Assembly (NCBI GenBank): GCA_947179155.2
Contig: OX359282.1
Location: 27,025,721 to 27,089,720 of the forward strand
From: Hedera helix
Taxonomy: Eukaryota; Streptophyta; Magnoliopsida; Apiales; Araliaceae
Direction: 5' to 3'
Length of the DNA stretch: 64,000 nt
Under the pieces are notes generated by a model that was not told where the DNA came from, did not search any database, and saw only the letters and a list, made by a program, of their open reading frames with translations. The position numbers and the translations under genes were made by a program. Positions within the stretch are counted from its first letter, which is position 1. Each line of letters opens with the position of its first letter. This document shows positions 49,309 through 59,476 of the stretch, in pieces.

Positions 49309-49498
49309 CTCCCTTTGTCCTCAAAAGATAGGAGGAAGAGAGTAAAAAAAAAATTATTTATTTTTTGTGCACAAAATTATATAAAGTGATGAGTAGTTTT
49401 AATTTTTTATATTAATAAATCTCATTAAATGACATATTTGTCTTTCACTTTATATACTTTATCTCATCCTTTCCTTCGGCCTTTTAGGGACGGGGGAG
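49309..49498. mobile_element. Stowaway-type MITE, 190 bp
   Basis: Left end CTCCCTTTGTCC, right end (other strand) CTCCCCCGTCCC, flanked by TA on both sides. This matches the CTCCCTCCGTCC-type terminus of Stowaway (Tc1/mariner) MITEs. No coding content. Confidence 0.85.
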
Positions 49499-49500
49499 TA

Positions 49501-50557
49501 ATTTATATGGAACAAGGGTGTATATAATGGAAATTCAATGAAACGAGAGTTGGCTAAGCAATATTCACCAAATTCCTATTGTTGTTTTTTTTTTTTCTTG
49601 CCTTTTCCCTTTTTCTGCTCATAACTGATTCATATTTGGGTTTCAGTCATTCATCCACAAACCCAACCTCCTCTTCTTTCCATTTCAAAACTTCTGATTT
49701 TTCTACCATTTCTGCTCCTTGCCCTTTACGGCATACTCGGTGATTTTGTTATTCTTCAGCTTGAGTAAGTTACCTCTACCCTCTAATTCTTGATTATTTT
49801 GCTGTACCCATCATGTAATTTTCTGAATTTGCAGTTAATTGGATATAATTATGATTATATGTACCATAGAGAGACTGTAAAGTTGGGAATAAAAGAAAAA
49901 AATCAGAACTTTAATTGTAATGGGGTTGATTCTTTAGGTTTTGGTTATTAGTTGGTAGTTGCTTGTTGATTGTCAAATCTTACTAGGTTTTAGTGGTAAT
50001 TGCTTCACATATGTTGTATATGCTACATATTTGTTTAATTATTTGGGTTTATCGATAATATATAGATTTTGATATATTGGTTAATTTTTTGTTAGGTATA
50101 TTTGAGGGGAAATGCTGATTTTATTTTGTTGGAGTAGTAGGAACAATAGTTAATGTGAGGCAAAGCAGTTGTCCTTTTGTTAATCTTAAGCCATTATTCG
50201 GTCCTATTCCGATGTGTGGAATATGAATCTAATGGCAGAACTACCTCTACGAACAACAACAAAGTCATGGTGTGAACCTATCAAACACTCACTATGATAA
50301 AGAAGTACTCTATTTTACAAAATAAGGCTCTAGTACTTTTTTGAAAATCACTAGAAAAACTTAAATTTAACTCTTATGATTGTACTGATTTTGTAAAACA
50401 GAGAGATACTTTTTATCATATTGAATGTTTGGTAGGTGCACACTAGCACTTTGTGGCTGTTCTTGGAGGTTGGTCAGTCGTTAGATCTATGCACTAGAAT
50501 AGGAGCAAAAACATCGAAAGCACTATCAATCAACAAAAGCACAAAAGTTTTGCTTCA
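49501..50557 (+). other. Possible untranslated first exon of the FAR1-family gene, plus intergenic DNA
   Basis: 49590-49765 is pyrimidine-rich and less AT-rich (CTCCTCTTCTTTCC and similar) and ends near GAGTAAGTT, which resembles a 5' UTR exon with a splice donor. The rest to 50557 shows no coding region. The link to the FAR1-family gene downstream is an inference. Confidence 0.35.
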
Positions 50558-50565
50558 TGTTGAAT

Positions 50566-51363
50566 CAATGTTCTAAAAATTTCCACCTAGGTCCGATTAA
50601 TCCCCGCCTAGGCGCTAGCCCCCCCCCCCCCCCCCCCTAGCGCCACGCCTAGGCCGCCTAGTGTCCCGCCTATGCCCAAGGAGGAAAAAAAATTCCTCCA
50701 GAAAATTGTACGGGACTGGGTGGGAAAAATGGAAAAATTAGGCGAGGCCTAAGTGAAAAATTTAGGGCTGCAATTATTTTTTTTAATTTTAATAACTAAG
50801 TTACAAAATGACGTCGTAGGAATATATGAAGAAGTTGAGAGCTGTTAGGGTCTTACTTGGGAAGCGGTTGGTGAAGCATCCGAAGCGAATAGCGTACTAG
50901 AGCCTAGGAGATATAGTATAAATGTTAGAGTAAGAGAACTCCATGAAGAAATTTTTTTGTTTGATGATGACATGGAAGAAGAGGGAGATAAGGAGTATGA
51001 TTGTGAGCCTGATGGGGACATTATCTTGGAGGGATATGGAGAAGAAGAGTTAAAAAGAGATATAGAGGGATATGGAGATGAAGACTAGTAGTTTGTATTT
51101 TTTATTATTTGTTTGTGTTTGAACTTTAAAAAATTGCATGTTTCTGTTTGAACTTTGACATTAGCAATATGGATGTGTTTGAACTTTAAGCAAAGGTCTT
51201 TATTATCTTTATTATAGATTGTTTTCCTTTATATTATTATTTTGTTTGGATAAATGTAAGATAAAATATTACAATTAGCTTAAAATAAAAAATTCCGCCT
51301 AGGCACTATCCCCCCCCCCCCCGGCGGCCGCTCGCCTCCCGCCTAGCGCTTTTTAGAACCTTG
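50566..51363. mobile_element. hAT-like DNA transposon remnant, 798 bp
   Basis: Left end CAATGTTCTAAAAA and right end (other strand) CAAGGTTCTAAAAA match at 13 of 14 bases. They are flanked by a perfect 8-bp TSD TGTTGAAT (50558-50565, 51364-51371), the hAT signature. The subterminal parts contain CGCCTAGGCG-type motifs and long C runs (50619-50637, 51310-51322). A stretch around 50850-51087 reads as an acidic frame (EEEGDKEYDCEPDGD, EGYGEEE) like the C-terminal tail of hAT transposases, but no catalytic region remains. Confidence 0.88.
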
Positions 51364-51371
51364 TGTTGAAT

Positions 51372-51679
51372 ACAAATTTAGGCTTGATTTTTTCTTGGTG
51401 TTTTATTTACATTTATTCTATTTGTTATTGTCACTATTGCTCCAACAGATTAAGGTTGTAACACTGCTTTTTTTTCTTCTTCCCCCCCCCCCCCCCCGAT
51501 CTGCAGGTGTAACACTGCTTATAGTAAGTAGTTGTTTGGTAAATTGGCTGGAATTTTCTACCTTCAAGAGATCTAAAATAGTGTGCGTATATATATTTTT
51601 CTCAAGTAATTTAGTTCAGTTGCTATATAAAGAGCAACCTTTGATGTGTTTGAGACATTAAACAACACTTTATTTTGCA
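51372..51679 (+). other. Upstream region of the FAR1-family gene
   Basis: Contains a 16-C run (51482-51497). No coding sequence is supported. The short ORF at 51395-51661 is low-complexity at its start and unrelated to any family I know. Confidence 0.5.
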
Positions 51680-53280
51680 ATGGAATTGGATGAGGGAGTT
51701 GTTGTAGTAGAGAGTTCTGGAAGGTAGTTGATTGGCTATGGAAATGGCTCAATTCATGAACCACTTGTGGGCTTGGAATTTGAGTCTGAAGATGCTACCA
51801 AGGTATTTATGATGATTATGTTAGGCGAGTAGGATTTGTATGCGTGTGATGTCATGCCGTCTATCAGAGGTTGATGGGAGGATCCTTGCTTGTAGACTTG
51901 GATGCAATAAGGAAGGTTATTATGGTAGTATACGAGGTAAATTTGGGCCTCTTAGAAAGCCACGTCCGAGCATAAGGGAAGGCTGTAAAGCAATGATTCT
52001 GTCTGAAAAATCAGGAAAGTGGGTTGTCATAAAGTTCATAAAGGACCATAACCATCCACTCGTAGTTTCTTCCAGAGAAGTTCACTATGCTATGGTAAGT
52101 TTTCTTCACTTCATCGACTATTAATAGGAGCATCTTTTCCATCTTTCAATTTGTTACTATCTTGGTTAGTTGTAATAAATCAGAAAATCCTGTGGAAACA
52201 TTTTACTTGTCCATTTACCGCAAAAATTGTGCCTATATTTTTGCTCAGAAATGTGATTCCATCGCTCGTATGAGTTTTATCTGCTTATACTACTTTTCGA
52301 TGCTCATTTATTATGTACCTCTTCAATGATCCTAAAAAACATATTATATCCTTGCCAAAATTTGGTCTTAAAGTTAATTTTTCTATGTTGACTTAGTGAA
52401 TAGTTGATACAGTTTATGCAGAATACTTTGAATTCAGAAATGCCTTTCATTTCACATGTGTTCAGTCTGTAGTACAAATAGTGTTCCTTTACCTTTTTTT
52501 CATTTCTTTCAAAGATGTTTCTACCACACTATTAATTACTATTTAGTAGGAAACAGCTGCATGAAGTCGACATGATTATTGGTTTCCATATGTAGTGGCC
52601 AATATATGTTTATATATCAAGATTCTTATCATGATTGTATATCCTAGTTTCCTAATCTTAAAGCGTGTTGGATAGAGGGATAAGATATTGGCAAAAAGGA
52701 AAGTACATTTAGAAAATCAGGTATACATGTACAGATCTGATCCATTGATAGGAAGTACTAAAACAAGGAAAGGAAGAAGATGAGTAAAATAAATGTCGAC
52801 ATCACTTGAATCCTAAACAGCCTTAAAAGTTAAATAAAACTATCTAACTTGTGATAACTTGAATACTTACAATATTTCTTTTAATGAAAATATTAAATAA
52901 ATAAATAAGGTTAGAGATTTAACATAGGATGGAATAAGAAATGTGTTGATATGATCACATTTTCTTATTTAATTAACTTTTGTGTCATAAAGAACTTATA
53001 GTGTTTATTACAAAATTGTAAAGAGAGACTTTTATTATACAAATGCTCTAAGAAGAAATGGTTATGTGTAATTTTTGAAATTTAGTGGAATTGTTATTCA
53101 AGGCTAAGATGATGTGAAGATATATAAGTATAATATTAAAATTAAAATTAAAATTAAAAGAAAAGCCAACATGGCTTCAATTAAATTACTCTGTGAGGGA
53201 TAATGAAAATTTGTGAGGTGTGACCTGATTAATTCAAAATCATGATTTAAGTGGGGAACAAAAGAGATGACCTTGGACTA

Positions 53281-53345
53281 CATGGTAATGGCCTAGTGGT
53301 CACTCCCTTCTCTTGGTATCCAAGAGGTTGGGGTTGGTTAATTTT
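53281..53345 (+). repeat. tRNA-like (SINE-like) segment within the solo LTR
   Basis: TGGCCTAGTGG (53289-53299) fits a Pol III A box. GGTTGGTTAAT, about 34 bases on, is a weak B box. TTGGTATCCAAGAGGTT between them looks like a tRNA-derived SINE head. I cannot define SINE ends, so it may be a short relic or a chance match. Confidence 0.4.
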
Positions 53346-56300
53346 AAGTTATTTGAATTAATAACTTAAATATGAACCTTTAAATGCGAGGTAAATGTAA
53401 TCAATTAAATATTTAACTTTAACTAATTTATTGTGTGAATACTCTACAATTAATCTAAGACCCAATTCATTGACTAGAATTGGGTTACAACTTATGATAA
53501 TAATGATGTTAATTAAGCTAAAGGCTATGTCTGGTGTGACATTTTACTAAGCAAGCCCAACTTAAATATTGAATCAAGCCTAACCCAAGCAACCTTAGTT
53601 ATTTCCAGCCATGTTCGGTAACCACTTTGGGCTGAAACAAGTCCAAAATTTTTTAGCAGCTCTGGTCTTGGTTTCATGTGGCTTAATTAGGGTCACATGT
53701 GACACTCATTTTGGGACAAGAGCGGGGGACAAGGAATTGATAGGTGCAGGGTGAAGTGATGATTTGTGGACTGCCAAAAGTGGCACTTGAAGCCCCTTTC
53801 AGCTGCCACTTTTGTAGCAGTAGGAAGGGATGGCTTAGGGGTTAAGTAGTGGGTAGTAGGGGGTGTAGTAGGGTTCAAACTGATCGGTCTTTGCAGCTAT
53901 AGAGAGGAGGGGAAGCACCTTATAACACTCTGCTTCTCCTTCACCAACGTTGTTACCACTTTGCACTTAGAGAGAGAAGAGAGGGCCCGACAGATTAAGG
54001 GAAAGGTGGAAAAGAATTTAGCAGCTGGTATACTCCTTTCTAACCAACCAAGAGATTATCTTCATCACATATTTGCGTAGTGAAGGTATAAAACACTTTC
54101 AACTCTTAAACTCCATAGAAGCATTTTAATTTAAGCTATCGAATTTGATGGTTAGTAATTCATTTTGTCATGATTGTGATTGGTTGGAAATTTTTGTGTT
54201 GTTGTGTAAATGGAGTCATGAAGGACCCGGTGATATAAGGAGGATTTTATGACTGGAGTTGTGGGTTCTTGTTTCAAATTCATGAAAACATTGAGTTTTG
54301 AAAGCATGCATACCTAGTGTTTGTAAAAATGCCTCAATGAGGTTATTTTGCTAGAAAATGAAAATTTGTTGGTTTTCTTTGTTAAATGTTGAACATACAT
54401 GAATTATAGGTTAACTCTAGTTGTATGGATGATTCAAAACTTGTCCAAAATGGTTTTTTTAAGAATTTCCAATAAGTTAGCATGAAATAGAAAATCATGC
54501 TAAGTACAGATTTTTGAAGCTAAGAATTCATGTCTTAATGATGATTTTAAAGACCAAACTTTGATGTAATATGTTCAATTGTAGTATGGTCTAGCTATTG
54601 GTTTAAGTTTCAAGTCATTTGGACTTGTGGTATGCCAGATATACAAGTTGGAATAAGGTGTGTTGGATAAAAACTGAAAACCTGGAGTTTTTGAAAATTC
54701 TGAGATTCAGAGCTGCCCTGAACCATTCTGAGCTGTCAGCACTGAAATCAGTACAAATCTAGAGTTGCCAGCGCTGAGTTCTGAGATACAGAAAAAAAAA
54801 ATTAAAAGTGTTGAGCATTTAGATTGTGTAATACAATTTCAAATGTATTGAGATGTATTCACTAACCTATACAAGGTATAGAATACATAGAGTGTTGCAT
54901 GAGTTAAGATTAGGAATCTAATCCCAATGAATTAAAATCTCGAGCAAGATTAATGAATAAATTATAACTTGATGGTGTATGTATAGGTTATGCGGCGAAT
55001 AAATGTATGAATTATGTTAGCCAACGATTGAAGTTATAAATTGGATGTTTGGTACGTGTAAAGCGATAAACGCAAAAGGAGGCAAGTTCTTTTAGTAATA
55101 TGCGAGCTTGTCATTATGAAATGTGCTACAATGTTATATCAAACTGTTAATGTGCAGTAGTTAATGCAACTTGTTGTTCTGTGTGTACTTGACGAATATG
55201 ATAACATGTGAAATATGTTTTAACTATGAAGTAATTAAATGCTACTTATGTAAACTAAGAAGCATGTATAAACTGCACAGTGTGAAATGCATGTCATATA
55301 TATAAAGTGCACAACATAAGATGTATAAAGTGTGAATGAAATGTTAAAAGCATAAAGCTATGCATAAAAAGGTTATAAAATAAAATAAAATTAATGGATA
55401 GAGTCCAAGAAGGACAAAATGGGTGGATTGACCTTATTAAATACGTAAAGCGAGGGAGTAAAGTTAGGATTTAAAATAAGCTTAAGCATTGAGTCAGACT
55501 TGGACTAATATTGTATTGTCAATCTCCCATACTGTGTAGGTTGTACAAATGAAGCAACTATTTGCGTAAATGGTAAATGTGGAAAAAGATAAGTTTTTTA
55601 GAACTTACTCCTGAATATTAATTGTTATTATGTGTGATATGTGCTAACGTGATCTTATGCAATAATGTGATGAACTGTTGTTGTTCAACTAATAAGTTAA
55701 CTGTACTTTTTGAACTGTATAATTTGTGAAGTGACAAGCATGATAATATGAATCGTGAATTATGTTTTAATACATCCACATATATAAAATGTTATACATG
55801 GACATATTGTTAAGCATGCATGATGCATGAACTATGTGTTATGCGATGAACTGTTAAATTTGTTGAGTCGTCGATCTCACTCTTGCTATAAATAAACTCT
55901 TTCAGTTAAGTACGTGATATTCAAGGGTTCCAGTCAAGAACAAAGAACAAGAATTGCATACCGATCTTGTCAGATTTGAAGCTTTGAAGCTAAGTCTGAA
56001 CAAGACCTTGATGTCATAATTATAGTATAATTTAATAAAAACCCTTTTTGGGGTAAATAGTGTTACCGAAAGGAATAAACTGAAATGAAATGTTAGGTTA
56101 ACATTTAAAACTATTGTGTACTAAAGTGATGTTCTGATTCATTTACATATAAATAAGCCAGAGAGTTATCCGATGAATGTCGCAGAAAAGAACTGAAGTT
56201 CGCCTAGGAAACATACGTTAATAGTTTTTTTTAGTTAATTGAGTTTTAGTCGTAATGATTTCTTGTAGTGAAAATCAATTAAATTGTATTAAACTTTGAA

Positions 56301-56630
56301 ATTCAAATAAAAAGTATTCATTTGAGTTGTATACTTTACATTAATTATTGTAAAGTTGAGATATAAACTGTATATATCTAACTTGTAAGGTAATATGATA
56401 CAGTTGGGATACTATATGAAATATGTATATTAAATGATCGGTATGTGATAAGTCCTGATCGGATGAATTCAAGGGATGTTTTAAGTTAGATTATGAATTA
56501 TGTTTATCCATATATATTGTATTGAATATGAATGAAGTTGTATTAAACTCAGAAATATCAAATAAAAGAATAAGTCATGTATGGAAGTTTGAGTTTGATA
56601 TACTCAAATTTAATCTGTTAAAATGAATCA

Positions 56631-56666
<36 letters not shown>

Positions 56667-56673
56667 TAAAAAT

Positions 56674-56817
56674 GTAGGTACACAACTGTGTATCTACACG
56701 GTAGGTATTTAGCGATGGTTTGAATGGCTATGGCGACAAGTACTATTAAGAAAACTATCGCTATAGTAATTAAAACCGTCGTCAAAAGCCTACCGTGTAC
56801 GTACACAGTTATGTACC

Positions 56818-56820
<3 letters not shown>
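56674..56820. mobile_element. Foldback MITE-like element between TA repeats
   Basis: Two 64-base arms (56674-56737 and 56757-56820) are inverted copies with roughly 80% identity (for example GTAGGTACACAACTGTGTA against GTAGGTACATAACTGTGTA) around a 19-base spacer. (TA)n runs border both sides (about 56634-56664 and 56829-56869), consistent with insertion at TA. The ORFs on both strands here are translations of the inverted arms. Confidence 0.75.
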
Positions 56821-56870
<50 letters not shown>

Positions 56871-57390
56871 TCTAAGTTGTATAATTTATGTAAAGATTTC
56901 GATTCGGGAAAATAAAGAAAAGTTTGTTTTTTTTAATTTATTGAGTTTTTGGCAACATATTATTATATAATATTGTGAAAAGAAAATGTTGTACATTAAC
57001 GCACAAAGTCGTCTATAATAAATATAGGGATTTTCAGGGCGTTACATAACTAACCTATGTCTTGTATCAAATTAAACCACATAATTGAAGTGCGTAATCA
57101 GTGAGTTTTCAGGAATGGGTATTAGATTCTAAACACTTTAATTGATTTCCTCTCTACGTACTTCAGGTTGACAATTAAACCCTTGGCAATGTGACGACTC
57201 TTTTAGGCTGTCTCTCAGGAACCTTTTTTATTACTATATGTACTGAATGCTTATAAAAGGAAATATGATTTTGAATACTGCTTTTAAAAAAGGCCCAGTA
57301 TATAATTTAATATGGCAAGACATTAGAGAATGTTTCAAGCCATTATTATCATTAGCTTGACTTCTCTTTGGGAGACAATATTGGAACTTA

Positions 57391-58166
57391 GATTGTGTTT
57401 GATAAAATTAGTTATCAAGATCTGAACAGTTTAGACATCTGAATAATATAAAATGTCTGAATAAAATTATGTCTGAATGAAAAAATATTGTTTGATAATT
57501 ATTTTTTTCAAAATATCTGAATAAAAATATTTTACTATTTTACCCCTACGCAAAAAAAAAGAAGAAGGTTAAAGCAGCAGCAGTCTCTTCTCCCTCCCGC
57601 TCCCCCCTGCCCCACCCCACCCCACCCACCACACCAGCCTCGTCGTCCCCATTCCCGCCGTCCTCCTCCCCCATCCCCGTCGTCCCCTCCTCCCTTCCCA
57701 TTCCCGCCCCACCCCCACCCCCATCCCCACCAACCCCGTCATCCCCCGCCCCACCCCCACCCTCCTCCTCCCCCTTCCTAGCCAACGCCCCACCTCCCCA
57801 GCGCCCCCCTTTTCCCCTCCCCAGATCTGGCGTGGTGGTGGTGTGGTGTTATCATGGTGTGGTGGTGGCGTCGTGGTGGTATGGTGGTGTGGTGGCATAT
57901 CTGGTGATGGTGTGATGTGGTGTGGTGGTGGCAGATCTGGTGGTGGTGTGGTGTGGGGTATAGGATAGGAAAATAATAATATTAAGGAGGATATTTTTGT
58001 CCAAAAAATAGCAATGTTTATTTAGGTTTGTCTCTTAATTATTTAGACTTGATTTTGTATCTTAACTGATTAGAGGCATTAAGAGGTAAAAAAAAAAAAA
58101 TTATCTGTCTTTTACCGAATAAGAGACAGTCTATTAAGAGCTAAGAAGAGGTAAACAAACAGCCCC
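57391..58166. mobile_element. Candidate Harbinger-like element with strand-skewed C-rich core
   Basis: Flanked by TTA (57388-57390, 58167-58169). The right end read on the other strand is GGGGCTGTTTGTTTACC; the left end GATTGTGTTTGATAAAA is only partly similar. Both ends have repeated TCTGAATAA/CTTAAT-type motifs. 57575-57830 is almost pure C/T with CCCCACCC repeats, followed by GGTGGTGTGG repeats to about 57960. The Gly-rich - strand ORFs at 57546-57898 come from this skew and are not genes. Confidence 0.4.
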
Positions 58167-58169
58167 TTA

Positions 58170-58761
58170 TTCTCTCCTGAAGATGTGCAACACTAGCAAG
58201 CATTATTATCATGAAGGTAATAGTAGATTAATTTATGTACGTGACCAATTAAATCCCAGTAGAGATCCACATAGAAGTATATTCTTAAATCTGAAACCAA
58301 AAAAAGAAAAAAAAAAAAAAAACAATACATAAAATATTAAAGCATTCAAATCCAATTTGCAGTCCCCATTTATATTCTGTCACATTATGCCTCATTGCTT
58401 GTAAATTTCTTTATGATATTTCTAAATATCATTATGTTCTGTTAGCAGGATTTGTTGCGTCTCAACCTGTTAGCCTTGAGATGCTAATACCAATTCATCT
58501 CGCTGATGAGACTAATTCTTAAACTGTAATGAACACAACACTACACACAGACACGGGCATACCAATAAAGAGGACATAAACAGTCCAACATTATGCTCAA
58601 TTTCCTGCATGAATGCATGTGGTGCACACTTGCGTTTGCTGGTGCTTGTATGTGTTTATGTTTGTTCTCACATCTACATCTCTGATCACTAGGATTCAAA
58701 CATCTCTCTTAACAATAACAGATCTGATAATGTAATGTAATTTGTGTATTTATCTTTGTAG
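58170..58761 (+). other. Last part of the FAR1-family intron
   Basis: AT-rich, with an A run near 58304-58322 and no gene. It ends in a proper acceptor (TTTGTAG at 58755-58761). Confidence 0.7.
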
Positions 58762-58959
58762 GATGAGAAAATTCAGGAGTTAACTGCAGAGCTACGAAAT
58801 AAGAGAAGGTTATGTGCAGTATATCAAGATCAGTTATTTGCGTTTGTGAAAGAGGTTGAAGAACATAGTGACCAGTTGTCAAAGAAGCTTCAACTTGTAG
58901 TCAACAATCTTAAAGAATTTGAACCCTCAGAAATGGAGCCTGAAAACTATGGTTATTAG

Positions 58960-59476
58960 CAAGTATTTTAGCTTTACCTGATTGATCCAGAGCATTCTTT
59001 GTAATATCAAAATGCATATGTAACGATATTTGTTTCACTAATCAAGACGATAATATCAACAATGATCGATATCGTCTTATAAATGGAGAATCTTTGTGTC
59101 CAAAAGTGTTGTTCTGTTAGCAATAATCAGCAAACAACGTGGTTGCAACAAATACCGTATCCGTCTCACTTAAGCTCGGCTCAAGTTTAAGCTCAACTCG
59201 TTTATAAAATGAGTCCAAGTTTGAATAACATAATTCAGGCTCGATAAAAACTTTGTCCCCTTGGATCGTTTACAGAATTACAGCCTCTATTATATCAAAG
59301 AATAACATGAACTGATGCCAAATTGGATATCACCACTACAGGAAGTTTAGAAAAAAATTGGACAATGATCAGCAGGCTGGCTTTAGCACTGTGCAGAAAT
59401 CCTCGTTTATATTGAAAACAGAATATCTGAGTTCTTTAGTTCTACTATAAAACCAGAAAATACCTCAAGAAAGACA
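58960..59476. other. Intergenic DNA between FAR1-family gene and KAE1 fragment
   Basis: Probable 3' UTRs of the two convergent genes; no further coding region is seen. Confidence 0.6.

Larger units (their letters stand above)
52850..57046 (+). mobile_element. Solo LTR in FAR1-family intron, 4,197 bp
   Basis: Begins TGTGATAACT, ends GGGCGTTACA, with a perfect TSD TAACT (52845-52849, 57047-57051). There is no internal region. It is a different family from elements A-C, though the GGGCGTTACA end resembles their termini. Orientation (+) is inferred from that end and from a possible TATA context near 53929 followed by an AGAGAGAGAAGAGAG leader near 53970. It contains a tRNA-like segment and a foldback element. 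Confidence 0.85.
51680..58959 (+). pseudogene. Small FAR1-family (FRS-like) gene, two exons, damaged exon 1
   Basis: Exon 1 (51680-52094) encodes a single FAR1 zinc-binding domain: EPLVGLEFESEDATK, CRLSEVDGRILACRLGCNKEG, GCKAMILSEKSGKW, KDHNHPL. Exon 2 (58762-58959) encodes a 65-residue coiled-coil tail (DEKIQELTAELRNK...EEHSDQLSKKLQ). Both borders are GT/AG, phase 0. Family members are nuclear proteins derived from MULE transposases; short ones have only this domain and tail. Damage: TAG at 51725-51727, and single-base losses near 51808 and 51839 within the domain. An ATG at 51840 would still give a protein lacking the first ~25 residues of the domain. The 6,667-bp intron carries large insertions. 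Exon 2 looks undamaged, so loss may be recent or exon 1 may hold sequence errors. Confidence 0.82.

Noticed and set aside
57546..57898. Glycine-rich protein ORFs on the - strand
   Set aside because: Product of a C/T-skewed low-complexity block inside an intron; no conserved frame and no start context.
57391..58166. Helitron interpretation of the C-rich block
   Set aside because: No TC start, CTRR end or terminal hairpin at the expected positions; TTA-flanked ends fit Harbinger better, though weakly.
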